From contig QHUB01000009.1 of NCBI GenBank assembly GCA_003221035.1, forward strand, positions 62,001 to 126,000: a stretch of 64,000 nt of DNA, read 5' to 3'. Source of the DNA: Gemmatimonadota bacterium. Lineage in GTDB: Bacteria; Gemmatimonadota; Gemmatimonadetes; Gemmatimonadales; GWC2-71-9. The notes beneath the pieces were generated by a model. That model worked only from the letters and a program-made list of their open reading frames with translations, was not told where the DNA came from and ran no database searches. The translations under genes and the position numbers were made by a program. How positions within the stretch are numbered: position 1 is the stretch's first letter; each line of letters starts with the position of its first letter. This document shows, one piece after another, positions 1-7,016 of the stretch.

Positions 1-900
1 ACGCCGCTCGTCCGGAAGATTGCGGCCGAGCACAGCGTCGATATCTCGCGCATCCCGGGCAGCGGATATGCCGGTCGCGTGACGAAGCAGGACATCCTCG
101 GATATATCGAGCGGGAGCCGACCCGGGTGCCCACGCGCGACGCACCACGCACGACGCACGTGGGTTCAGTCGAACATCCTGCAGTTGAACCGTGGCCCGG
201 CGACCGCGTCGAGCTGTGGTCCAAGATCCGCAAGATCACCGCCGATCACATGGTGATGTCGAAGCGCGTGTCGGCGCACGTGGCCAGCATGTTCGAGGTG
301 GATTTCACGCGCGTCGCGCAGCTGCGCGGGAAAGCCAAGCAAAGCTACACGGAACGGGGCGTCAATCTGACATTCCTCGCGTTCATCGTGAAGGCGTGCG
401 CCGAGAATCTCCGCAAGCACCCGATCGTCAATGCGGCCGTGTCGGGCGACAGCACGATCTATCGCGCCGACGTGAACATCGGGATCGCGGTTGCGCTCGA
501 CTGGGGTCTGATCGTGCCGGTGATCAAGCGCGCGGATGAGCTGTCCTTGATGGGCCTCGCGCGCGCGATCAACGACCTCGGCGAGCGCGCGCGGACCAAG
601 AAGTTGTCGCCCGACGACATTCAGCGCGGCACGTTCACGATCACGAATCCCGGGGGGTTCGGCCCCTATGCCGGCATTCCAGTCATCAATCAGCCGCAGG
701 TGGCGATCCTGGGCGTCGGCGCGATCGAAAAACGCCCCAAGGTCGTCACCGGGGCGGACGGCACCGATTCGATCGCGATCCGCACGATGGGCATGCTGAC
801 GATGTCGTACGATCACCGCGTCGTGGACGGCGCGGACGCAGACAAATTCCTGGCCGACGTGAAGAAGCTGCTGCAAGAGTTTCCCGAGGGGGCGGTGTGA
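1..900 (+). CDS. 2-oxo acid dehydrogenase E2 acyltransferase (5' truncated by window edge)
   Basis: C-terminal 299 residues of a dihydrolipoamide acyltransferase, the core E2 of a pyruvate, branched-chain or 2-oxoglutarate dehydrogenase complex. The lipoyl domain lies before the window. Visible first is a peripheral-subunit-binding domain (TPLVRKIAAEH, GYAGRVTKQDIL, about residues 1-37), which docks E1 or E3. A linker with the odd PRTTH stretch follows, then the catalytic CAT domain from about residue 65. It ends with the active-site motif SYDHRVVDG, where His is the catalytic base. Substrate class cannot be told from this part. The stop overlaps the next gene. The linker carries a 16-bp repeat shared with 4928-4943. 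Confidence 0.93.
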   Translation, partial: TPLVRKIAAEHSVDISRIPGSGYAGRVTKQDILGYIEREPTRVPTRDAPRTTHVGSVEHPAVEPWPGDRVELWSKIRKITADHMVMSKRVSAHVASMFEVDFTRVAQLRGKAKQSYTERGVNLTFLAFIVKACAENLRKHPIVNAAVSGDSTIYRADVNIGIAVALDWGLIVPVIKRADELSLMGLARAINDLGERARTKKLSPDDIQRGTFTITNPGGFGPYAGIPVINQPQVAILGVGAIEKRPKVVTGADGTDSIAIRTMGMLTMSYDHRVVDGADADKFLADVKKLLQEFPEGAV

Positions 901-1217
901 GCATGGCAAAAGTCCTGACCGCGGCGCGCGTGCGCGTGGCTGCTCAGAACGAGACCGAGTACGTCAACACGCTGCGCGAGTTGAGTCAGTTCGCGGAGGC
1001 GCGCGGCCAGAAGATCTGGCTGTTCCGCAACGCCAAGGACCCGCGGCTCTTTATCGAGTTCTCCGAGAGCCGCTCGGAGATGTCGCATCGCGCGCAGGCG
1101 TCACGGTTGCCCGAAGAGATCAAGCTCGAGCGCCGGCTCCAGACTCTGGCGACCTACGCACCCGACGCGTGGGAGCTGTGGAGCGAAGTCCCCGTCGCCG
1201 CGACCTCGGAGGCCTGA
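897..1217 (+). CDS. Small hypothetical protein, possibly ferredoxin-like alpha/beta fold
   Basis: Unrecognised soluble protein of 106 residues from GTG 897, or 104 from ATG 903; the GTG overlaps the E2 stop (GTGA). The visible sequence has a beta-like start (AKVLTAARVRVA), a helical middle rich in Glu/Arg, and a KIWLFRNAKDPRLFIEFSE segment. This resembles the strand order of small dimeric alpha/beta-barrel (ABM or NIPSNAP-like) proteins, but that is a guess. There is no signal peptide, membrane segment or cysteine. It is tightly packed between E2 and another small gene, so co-transcription with the dehydrogenase complex is likely. Confidence 0.7.
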   Translation: MSMAKVLTAARVRVAAQNETEYVNTLRELSQFAEARGQKIWLFRNAKDPRLFIEFSESRSEMSHRAQASRLPEEIKLERRLQTLATYAPDAWELWSEVPVAATSEA

Positions 1218-1221
1218 AGCG

Positions 1222-1491
1222 ATGGCCCGACGCGTTGTGACGATCGATGGGGAGCGCTGGGAGGTCTATCCGGCCGGCCGCGTGACGGTATACGGGCGTG
1301 ATCAGTTCGGCCTCATCTTCGAACAAGGGGCCGGACCGCAGCGCCGCCGCCGCGTGACGCATTACTCACCGGTCGGCCCGCGCTCGACCGATCGCGCCTT
1401 TCGCGACCTCTCCGAGCGCGAGCTGCTCGAGCTGTTCCGCCAATCGCAACCGGCCTGGACCGCGCCCGAGGTCGATTACGCCGCACATTGA
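1222..1491 (+). CDS. Small conserved-looking hypothetical protein
   Basis: 89-residue basic protein of unknown function. It begins [15 protein letters not shown] and has a central basic run (RRRR near residue 39). The C-terminal half contains a helix-like [14 protein letters not shown]. It lies 4 bases after the upstream stop, and its own stop (1489-1491) overlaps the first codon of the PHP gene. It may be a small regulatory or nucleic-acid-associated protein given its charge, but nothing specific supports this. Coding potential is judged from operon packing and typical third-position GC. Confidence 0.65.
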   Translation: MARRVVTIDGERWEVYPAGRVTVYGRDQFGLIFEQGAGPQRRRRVTHYSPVGPRSTDRAFRDLSERELLELFRQSQPAWTAPEVDYAAH

Positions 1492-2356
1492 TCTGCATTG
1501 TCACTCGACCGCCTCGGACGGGGAGTGCGAGCCGCCGGAGGTCGCGCGGCGCGCGCGGGCCGTCGGTTTGGCCGCGATCGCGTTGACCGATCACGATACC
1601 ACCGACGGCGTCGCGGATGCGGCCTCGGAAGGGGCGAAGCTCGGGGTCCGCGTGATTCCCGGATGCGAGTTCAGCGTCCGCGCCCCCTGGGGCGAACTGC
1701 ATGTGCTCGCGCTGTTCCTGCCGATCGATACTGAGCGGCTGCAGACATTCCTGCGCGATACGCGAGCGGCGCGCCGCCGCCGCGGCGAGCAGATCGTGTC
1801 CAAGCTCCAGGACCTCGGGGTGGCGATCGAGCTCGAGGATGTGCAGGCGCAGCTGCTGGGAGGCGATGGCGGAGCGCTCGGCCGCCCGCACGTCGCGCGC
1901 GCGCTCGTCGATTGCGGCGCGTGTGACAACATCAGCGATGCCTTCCGGCGCTATCTGGGCCGCGGCCGCGCCGCCTACGTCGAAAAGCCGCTCCCGAAAC
2001 TCAGCGAAGTCACGGCGCTCGCCCATGAAGTGGGAGGCCTGACCGTCGCGGCGCATTTGGGCGATCACGGCACCGAGGCGCAGCTGCGGATCTTTCAGGA
2101 CCAGGGGCTCGACTGCGTCGAGGTCCGGCATCCGAGTCACGCGCCCGCCGTCGAGCAGCGCCTCACCAAGATTGCCGAGCGCCTCGGACTGGGGATCACC
2201 GGCGGCTCCGACTGGCACGGCGAAAGCGAATACGGCGATACGCATGCGCCGTTGGGCGGCATGCGCGTGCCCGACACCTGGCTCGAACCGCTCGAGCGTC
2301 GTCTCGAGCTTACGAAAAGGAAACGCGATGAGCGAGCCGCTTCCGGTCGGCAGTAA
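1487..2356 (+). CDS. PHP-domain phosphoesterase (YciV/TrpH-like), apparent ATT start
   Basis: Metal-dependent phosphoesterase of the PHP family. Relatives hydrolyse 3',5'-nucleoside bisphosphates or trim RNA 5' ends. With the first codon at 1487 the 289-residue protein has all PHP metal ligands: HCH at 4-6, D11, TDHD at 34-37, E61, the HVLALF histidine and the closing D242-W-H244. The frame has no ATG, GTG or TTG before codon 28 (TTG 1568), which would remove the essential first motif. The start is therefore taken as ATT 1487, overlapping the previous stop as ATTGA. A GAGG at 1468-1471 is a distant ribosome-site candidate. The 3' end overlaps the peroxiredoxin gene by 29 bases. Confidence 0.85.
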   Translation: MDLHCHSTASDGECEPPEVARRARAVGLAAIALTDHDTTDGVADAASEGAKLGVRVIPGCEFSVRAPWGELHVLALFLPIDTERLQTFLRDTRAARRRRGEQIVSKLQDLGVAIELEDVQAQLLGGDGGALGRPHVARALVDCGACDNISDAFRRYLGRGRAAYVEKPLPKLSEVTALAHEVGGLTVAAHLGDHGTEAQLRIFQDQGLDCVEVRHPSHAPAVEQRLTKIAERLGLGITGGSDWHGESEYGDTHAPLGGMRVPDTWLEPLERRLELTKRKRDERAASGRQ

Positions 2357-2765
2357 GGCACCGACCTTCAGTGCACCGGCTTCGGATGGTCGGACGTACG
2401 CCCTCGCCGACCTCTTGCAGAGCGGGCCGGTCGCGCTGGTCTTCTACCCGGGCAACAACACCCCCGGCTGAAACCGCCAACTCTCCGCCGTGCGCGATGA
2501 GATCGCCAAATTCAACGGAGCCGAGATGCGGCCGTTCGGGGTGAACCCCGCGAGCATCGACAGCCATAAGAGCTACGCCGACAAGTTGCGGTTCAACTTT
2601 CCGCTGCTCTCCGACCCCGATCGCAAGATCGCGGAGGCCTATCACGCGTTGAAGGACGACGGCAAGGGGATCCAGCGCACCGTGTACGTCATCGGGCGCG
2701 ACGGCACCGTCCGCTTCGCGCAGCGCGGCGCCCCGCCGGTGGATGACATCGTCCGTGCCGCCTGA
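2328..2765 (+). CDS. Selenocysteine-type peroxiredoxin (PrxQ/BCP-like) read through UGA at codon 48
   Basis: Thiol/selenol peroxidase of the AhpC/TSA fold that reduces hydrogen peroxide and alkyl hydroperoxides. The frame starts at ATG 2328 (RBS AAAAGG 2315-2320) and is interrupted only by TGA 2469-2471, then continues in the same frame to 2765 (145 residues). The UGA sits exactly where PrxQ/BCP proteins have the peroxidatic Cys: [22 protein letters not shown], a TxxU motif with Sec48. The conserved Prx Arg follows in [10 protein letters not shown]. There is no cysteine anywhere, so it would be a one-Sec enzyme. A hairpin with a G near the loop start lies just after the UGA. A nonsense mutation or sequencing error is the alternative, but the position argues for selenocysteine. 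trxB downstream could supply reducing power through thioredoxin. Confidence 0.85.
2472..2510 (+). promoter_or_regulatory. Candidate bacterial SECIS hairpin after the UGA of the peroxiredoxin
   Basis: RNA just 3' of the UGA can fold with C2481-C2483 pairing G2499-G2501 and C2486-C2488 pairing G2494-G2496. The apical loop is CGUGC (2489-2493), and U2484 can pair with A2497. The loop has G at its second position, 18 bases after the UGA. This matches the loose consensus for bacterial SECIS elements: a short stem-loop inside the coding region with a G among the first two loop bases, bound by SelB. The stem is short and imperfect; I folded it by hand only. Confidence 0.5.
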
Positions 2766-3477
2766 CTTTCATGGCAAAGTCGTCCTGGTCACCGGCGTCG
2801 GAAGGGTGGGGCAGATCGGCCACGCGGTGGCCCGGGGCTTCGGCCGCGCCGGGGCGAAGCTGCTGCTCGCGGACGTCAATGCCGTAGGTCTGGCGGATCG
2901 GGTCAAGGAATTCAGCAGTGAAAGCATCGCGGCCAAAGCCTCGGCCGGCGACCTGACGGAGCCCGACGCCGCCCGCGCGGCGACCGCGCTGGCGCAGGCG
3001 CAGTTCGGCGGCCTCGACATCGTCGTCAACGTGGCCGGTGGGTTCTTCAGCTACGGCCCGTTCACCGAAGTGAAGCCTGAGATTCTCGACCGCGAGCTCG
3101 CGGTCAATTTCAAGACGGCGTTCTACATGTGCCAGGCGGCGGTGCCGCTGTTGCTCGCGCGCGGCGGCGGCGCCATCGTCAATTTCGCGTCCATCGCGGT
3201 CGTTCGGCCGCTCATGCACATGTCGGCGTACAGCGCGGCGAAGTCGGCGGTCGCCGGTTTCACCCGCGAGCTGGCCCGCGAGTATCGCGATGCCGACATC
3301 CGCGTGAATGCCGTCGCCCCCGCCACGGTTCGCACCGCCGACAACGTCGCGCAAATGGGCGGCACGCAGCCGCTGGTCGAGCTCGACGAAGTCGTGAATA
3401 CGGTGCTGTTTCTGGCCAGTGCTGAAGCGAGTGCGATCACCGGTCAGATCGTGCCCATCGCCGGCAAGGCGTACTAG
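2743..3477 (+). CDS. Short-chain dehydrogenase/reductase
   Basis: NAD(P)-dependent oxidoreductase of the classical SDR family, 244 residues from ATG 2743. GTG 2755 (MPPDFHGKV) is an equally plausible start overlapping the peroxiredoxin stop. A Rossmann motif (TGVGRVGQIGHAVARGF), the NVAGG stabilising motif and the active-site Ser (NFASIA) with YSAAK (Tyr/Lys) are all present, so it should be catalytically competent. The substrate is unknown; the overall pattern is like 3-oxoacyl-ACP reductase-type SDRs. The stop shares one base with the next SDR's GTG, suggesting the two are translated together and work in one pathway or as a pair. Confidence 0.9.
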   Translation: MTSSVPPDFHGKVVLVTGVGRVGQIGHAVARGFGRAGAKLLLADVNAVGLADRVKEFSSESIAAKASAGDLTEPDAARAATALAQAQFGGLDIVVNVAGGFFSYGPFTEVKPEILDRELAVNFKTAFYMCQAAVPLLLARGGGAIVNFASIAVVRPLMHMSAYSAAKSAVAGFTRELAREYRDADIRVNAVAPATVRTADNVAQMGGTQPLVELDEVVNTVLFLASAEASAITGQIVPIAGKAY

Positions 3478-4208
3478 TGCGGCTCGACGGCGCCGGCGCG
3501 CTGGTCACGGGGGCCGGCACGCGAATCGGTCAGGCCATCGCGATCGGCCTCGCGCAATCCGGCTGCGACGTCGCGATCCACTACCATGGCTCAGCCGACG
3601 GTGCCGAAGACACCGCGCGGGCGGTGAGGGCCGCCGGCCGCCGCGCGGAGCTGTTTCAGGTCGATCTCACCGATGCGCGCGCGGCCCGGGGCTTGGCCGC
3701 CGATGCCGCGCGCCGGCTCGAGCGTCTCGATGTGCTCGTCAACTCCGCCGCCATCATGGTCCAGGAGCGCGTGGAGGACGTCACGCCCGAGAGCTGGAAC
3801 GCGACGTTCGATCTCAACCTGCGCGCGATGTTTTTCGTTTCGCAGGGCGCGATACCGCCTCTGCGTCGCTCCAAGGGCAAAATCGTGAACATGGCCGACA
3901 TCGCCGGGCTCGAGCCGTGGCCCGGGTACGTGCCGCACTGCATCAGCAAGGCGGGCGTCATCATGTTGACGAAGGGCCTGGCGCGCGCGCTCGCGCCCGA
4001 CATCGCGGTCAATGCCATCGCCCCGGGCGCGGTGCTCCTGCCCGACGGGTGGGACCGACAGGCGAGCGATCACATCCGCGAGACGACGCCGCTCAAGCGG
4101 CTCGGCGCTCCTGCTGACGTCGTCGCGGCCGTGCGATTCCTGCTGGAGAGCACGGACTATGTGACCGGCACCATTCTCGTGATCGACGGCGGGAGGCTGA
4201 TCCGCTGA
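3477..4208 (+). CDS. SDR family oxidoreductase, pteridine-reductase-like, His at the Tyr position
   Basis: Second SDR of 243 residues from GTG 3477. The cofactor motif TGAGTRIGQAIAIGL and NSAAI are clear, and IHYHGSADGAEDTA resembles pteridine reductase/FolM-like SDRs. The catalytic YxxxK reads HCISK (in YVPHCISKAG), with His where Tyr is usual; the nearest Tyr is three residues earlier. I recall similar His variants in related SDRs, so this may be a natural subfamily, but reductase activity is not assured. The C-terminal TGTILVIDGGRLIR is typical. It overlaps the upstream SDR by one base. Confidence 0.88.
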   Translation: MRLDGAGALVTGAGTRIGQAIAIGLAQSGCDVAIHYHGSADGAEDTARAVRAAGRRAELFQVDLTDARAARGLAADAARRLERLDVLVNSAAIMVQERVEDVTPESWNATFDLNLRAMFFVSQGAIPPLRRSKGKIVNMADIAGLEPWPGYVPHCISKAGVIMLTKGLARALAPDIAVNAIAPGAVLLPDGWDRQASDHIRETTPLKRLGAPADVVAAVRFLLESTDYVTGTILVIDGGRLIR

Positions 4209-4213
4209 GAGAC

Positions 4214-4960
4214 GTGGTAGTCGTCGGCGGCGGGTGCTACGGCACCTTCTACGCGTCCCAGCTGGCCAAGGCCAAGGCCCGCGGCAAGACCGACTATCGC
4301 GCGGTGATCGTGGTCGATCGCGAACCCGATTGCCAGGCGCGACGCGAGTTGAGTGCGGCGCCAGACCGGCAGTTTGTCGTCGCGGATTGGACTTCGTTTT
4401 TCGATGAGTGGCTTTCCGACGCACGACGCACGACGCACGACGCACGCGACGACCAGATCGTTCCCTCACCCCACATGCCGCACCTCATGTTCGACTGGGT
4501 GCTCCGCCGCGCCCGCGCGCGCTGGCCCGAACGCTCGGTGAGTGTGGAGCCGGTGCCGGGCACACTCGCCACGCCGTATGACCGGCCGGGAGCCGACCAG
4601 ACGCGGTACGTCTCGTGGGCGGATTGGATCTGCCCGACGCACTGCATCGAGCCGGCGCTCTGCCCGGCGATCGGCGCTCCCCGCACGTGGGAGATGAGCG
4701 ACACGGTGCGTGGTCTCGCCGAGCAGCTCCGTTCCGGCGGTCGCCCGGTGCACGGACCGGCGCTGTTCGTCTGCAAGCACCAGGTGTTCGGCGTGGGAAT
4801 GTTTTCGGCGGATTCGGTGCGCGCAGGCGATCGGCTCGTCGAGGAGGCCGGCGCACGCGGCCCGGCCGAGGTGCTCATTGGGACGATCTCGAGCTGTCAT
4901 GGGGCGCTCAATCTGGTCAGCGTAGGCCCACGCACGACGCACGCCGCACGCCGCGCGTGA
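4214..4960 (+). CDS. Unknown cysteine-rich Rossmann-like protein
   Basis: 248 residues from GTG 4214. An in-frame CTG at 4205 overlapping the previous stop would restore a fuller first strand, RDVVVVGGG. The N-terminus VVVGGGCYGTFYASQL looks like a dinucleotide-binding loop. A C140-x3-C144-x5-C150 cluster (CPTHCIEPALC) and later FVCKHQ and ISSCHG suggest metal or Fe-S binding. I do not recognise the family. Two low-complexity stretches, ARRTTHDAR near residue 72 and the C-terminal PRTTHAARRA, come from a dispersed DNA repeat and may be recent insertions. Its stop overlaps the DUF309 gene as GTGA. Confidence 0.72.
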   Translation: MVVVGGGCYGTFYASQLAKAKARGKTDYRAVIVVDREPDCQARRELSAAPDRQFVVADWTSFFDEWLSDARRTTHDARDDQIVPSPHMPHLMFDWVLRRARARWPERSVSVEPVPGTLATPYDRPGADQTRYVSWADWICPTHCIEPALCPAIGAPRTWEMSDTVRGLAEQLRSGGRPVHGPALFVCKHQVFGVGMFSADSVRAGDRLVEEAGARGPAEVLIGTISSCHGALNLVSVGPRTTHAARRA

Positions 4961-5301
4961 ATCCCGAAGATCGCCGCCGCTACTTGGACCACGCCCGCGA
5001 GCTATTTAATTCCGGTGAGTTTTGGCTGGCGCACGAAGCGCTGGAAACAGTGTGGCGTTCTATTATTAACGCAGACGAGGCGCGCGTCTGGCAGGGCTTC
5101 ATCCAGGCCGCCGCCGCGCTGCTCCACCGGGCGCGCGGGAACCGGCACGGTACGGTCGTCGTTGGAGCGGCGGCGCTCGCGAAGCTGGCCGGACCGCAGC
5201 CTCCCGGGGTCGAGTTCGACGTGGTGAGTTTTCGCGCGCAGCTGGCGCGCGCCCTGGCGGGGGAGGGCGATCCCCCGCGACTGGAATTCACGAGCTCATG
5301 A
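4957..5301 (+). CDS. DUF309 family protein
   Basis: 114-residue protein from GTG 4957, overlapping the previous stop. It matches the DUF309 pattern: a helical FNSGEFWLAHEALETVW segment (residues 17-33) and QGFIQAAAALLHRARGN (about 48-64), forming a small all-alpha domain with a conserved His-Glu pair. The family is widespread in bacteria and uncharacterised; metal binding has been suggested from the HE residues only by inference. The open frame extends far upstream, but that part is out-of-frame shadow of the preceding gene. The stop overlaps trxB as ATGA. Confidence 0.85.
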   Translation: MNPEDRRRYLDHARELFNSGEFWLAHEALETVWRSIINADEARVWQGFIQAAAALLHRARGNRHGTVVVGAAALAKLAGPQPPGVEFDVVSFRAQLARALAGEGDPPRLEFTSS

Positions 5302-6263
5302 CGAAGCGCGAGGCACTCACCTACGACGTCATCATTGTCGGCGCCGGTCCCGCGGGACTGTGCGCCGCGATGTATGCCGGGCGCGGAATGCTCAAGGCGC
5401 TGACCATCGAGCGTGGGGCGCCGGGCGGCGAGCTGCTCAACACGGATCTCATCGAGGACTACATCGGCTTCGAGAGCATCAAGGGGTGGGAGCTGGCGCA
5501 GAAGATGGCCGACCACGCCAAGAAGTTCGGCGCGGACATCGTGACCGATACGGTAGATCGCATCCACAAGCGAGCCGATGGGTGGTTCGATGTCGAAACA
5601 GCGCGCGGCAATAGCTACCGCAGTCAGGCCGTGATTCTCACCGCCGGCGGCACGCCGACCAAGCTGGACATCCCTGGCGAAAAGGAATACGCGGGCAAGG
5701 GCGTGTCGTACTGCGCGGTCTGCGACGGCGCGTTCTTCAAGGGCGAGCGGCTCGCCGTGGTCGGCGGCGGCGACGCGGCCGTTGAAGAAGCCGATTATCT
5801 GACGCGGTACGCGAGCAAAGTGCATCTCGTGCACCGCCGCGACGACTTCCGAGCCTCGCAGATCATCCAGGACCGCGCGTTCGCCAATCCCAAAATCGAA
5901 GTCATCCGCAATACCGTCGTCCCCGAGATCGTCGGGAATGAGCGGGGCGTGACGCACGCCGTGCTCGAGAACAAAACGACCGGTGAGCGCTCCAATCTCG
6001 ACGTGGGCGGCGTGTTCATCTTCGTGGGATTCAGGCCGAATACCCAGCTCGTCGACGCGCATGTGGACCATGATGCCGGCGGCTACCTCATCACCGACAA
6101 TCGGATGATGACGTCCGTCGCCGGACTGTTCGCGGCCGGCGACGTCCGCAGCCAGCTGACGCGCCAGATCACGACGGCGGTGGGCGACGCGACGACCGCG
6201 GCCATCGCGGTCGAAAAGTATCTGAAGTCGCTGCGCGAGGGCGACGGCAAGAGTCACAAATGA
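5298..6263 (+). CDS. trxB: Thioredoxin reductase
   Basis: Low-molecular-weight FAD/NADPH thioredoxin reductase, 321 residues. An N-terminal FAD site (IIVGAGPAGLCAAMYAGRG, residues 11-29) is followed by the redox pair C139-A-V-C142-D and an NADPH site (VVGGGDAAVEEADYL). The closing FAD motif GLFAAGDVRSQ is followed by QITTAVGDATTAA. Length and order are normal. It would regenerate thioredoxin and, through it, peroxiredoxins such as the UGA-containing one 2.5 kb upstream. ATGA overlaps on both sides place it within one transcription unit. Confidence 0.96.
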   Translation: MTKREALTYDVIIVGAGPAGLCAAMYAGRGMLKALTIERGAPGGELLNTDLIEDYIGFESIKGWELAQKMADHAKKFGADIVTDTVDRIHKRADGWFDVETARGNSYRSQAVILTAGGTPTKLDIPGEKEYAGKGVSYCAVCDGAFFKGERLAVVGGGDAAVEEADYLTRYASKVHLVHRRDDFRASQIIQDRAFANPKIEVIRNTVVPEIVGNERGVTHAVLENKTTGERSNLDVGGVFIFVGFRPNTQLVDAHVDHDAGGYLITDNRMMTSVAGLFAAGDVRSQLTRQITTAVGDATTAAIAVEKYLKSLREGDGKSHK

Positions 6264-6901
6264 GAATCGTTCAGATCCCCAACGGCATGTTCGCCGAGAA
6301 CTGCTACCTCGTCATCGACGAGCAGTCGGCGGAGTGCGCCATCGTGGATCCCGGCGAGGAAGCGGGCCTGATTCTGCACACGCTGCAGGAGTGGGGTGCC
6401 ACGCCGGTCGGGATCTGGCTGACGCACGCGCATCTCGATCACGTGCTGGGTGTGGACCGGGTGGCGGCGGAAACGGGTGCGCCCGTGTGGCTGCATCCCG
6501 CAGACCGCCCGCTGTACGAGGCCGTGCCGGACCAGGCCGCGTGGTTCGGTTTGGCGCCGCCAGGCAGACTCCCGGCTCCCGATCGCGATTTCGCGCACGG
6601 CCAGCGTCTGCGCTTGGGCGGCCTCGAGTTCGAGGTCAGGCATGCGCCGGGACATTCTCCGGGGAGTGTGTGTCTGGCTGGGCCGGGAGTCGTGCTCAGC
6701 GGGGACGTGCTCTTTGCCGGATCGGTTGGCCGCACCGATTTGCCCGGGGGCGACTTCGACACCCTGATCGCCAGCATCGAACGTGAGTTGCTGCCTCTCT
6801 CCGACGACACCATCGTGTACAGCGGACATGGACCCGAAACAACCATTGGACGGGAGCGCCGCACGAATCCCTTCCTCACCGGCGTCTACCGGCTCTCCTA
6901 A
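6260..6901 (+). CDS. MBL-fold metallo-hydrolase (glyoxalase II-like)
   Basis: 213-residue metallo-beta-lactamase-fold hydrolase. The dinuclear metal motif T55-H-A-H-L-D-H61 is followed by HAPGHSPGS, the Asp in GDVLFAGSVGR and a terminal His in VYSGHGPET, so the metal site is complete. The short form and GRTDLPGGD pattern are typical of YcbL/GloB-like enzymes that cleave thioesters such as S-lactoylglutathione analogues. The exact substrate is unknown. The start overlaps the trxB stop. Its last 74 bases overlap the small zinc-ribbon gene in another frame. Confidence 0.92.
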   Translation: MRIVQIPNGMFAENCYLVIDEQSAECAIVDPGEEAGLILHTLQEWGATPVGIWLTHAHLDHVLGVDRVAAETGAPVWLHPADRPLYEAVPDQAAWFGLAPPGRLPAPDRDFAHGQRLRLGGLEFEVRHAPGHSPGSVCLAGPGVVLSGDVLFAGSVGRTDLPGGDFDTLIASIERELLPLSDDTIVYSGHGPETTIGRERRTNPFLTGVYRLS

Positions 6902-7016
6902 ACCTCGGCCGCGCTGCTTGCGGTGCGGGGCCGAGGTGCAGCCCAAACCGTGGGGCTGCAAGAATCCGTGCCCCAATTGCGGTTTCCTCTATCCCCTCGG
7001 CGACTGCTCCGATTGA
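6828..7016 (+). CDS. Tiny zinc-ribbon protein nested over the MBL gene end
   Basis: 62 residues from ATG 6828. The N-terminal 27 residues, read over the MBL gene, look unstructured. The rest is a compact Cys cluster: CLRCG, then CKNPCPNCGF, ending YPLGDCSD, consistent with a zinc ribbon. From memory the NPCPNCGFxYPLGDCSD tail recurs in small bacterial proteins, which supports it being a real gene; function unknown. The actual start could be later. The stop overlaps the TTG of the next gene (TTGA), indicating translational coupling. Confidence 0.72.
   Translation: MDPKQPLDGSAARIPSSPASTGSPKPRPRCLRCGAEVQPKPWGCKNPCPNCGFLYPLGDCSD

Noticed and set aside
2328-2471. Reading the peroxiredoxin as a truncated 47-residue pseudogene plus a second gene from GTG 2490
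   Set aside because: Homology is continuous through the TGA in the same frame and the lost residue is the catalytic one; selenocysteine explains it better, though the pseudogene option is kept as the refuting case.
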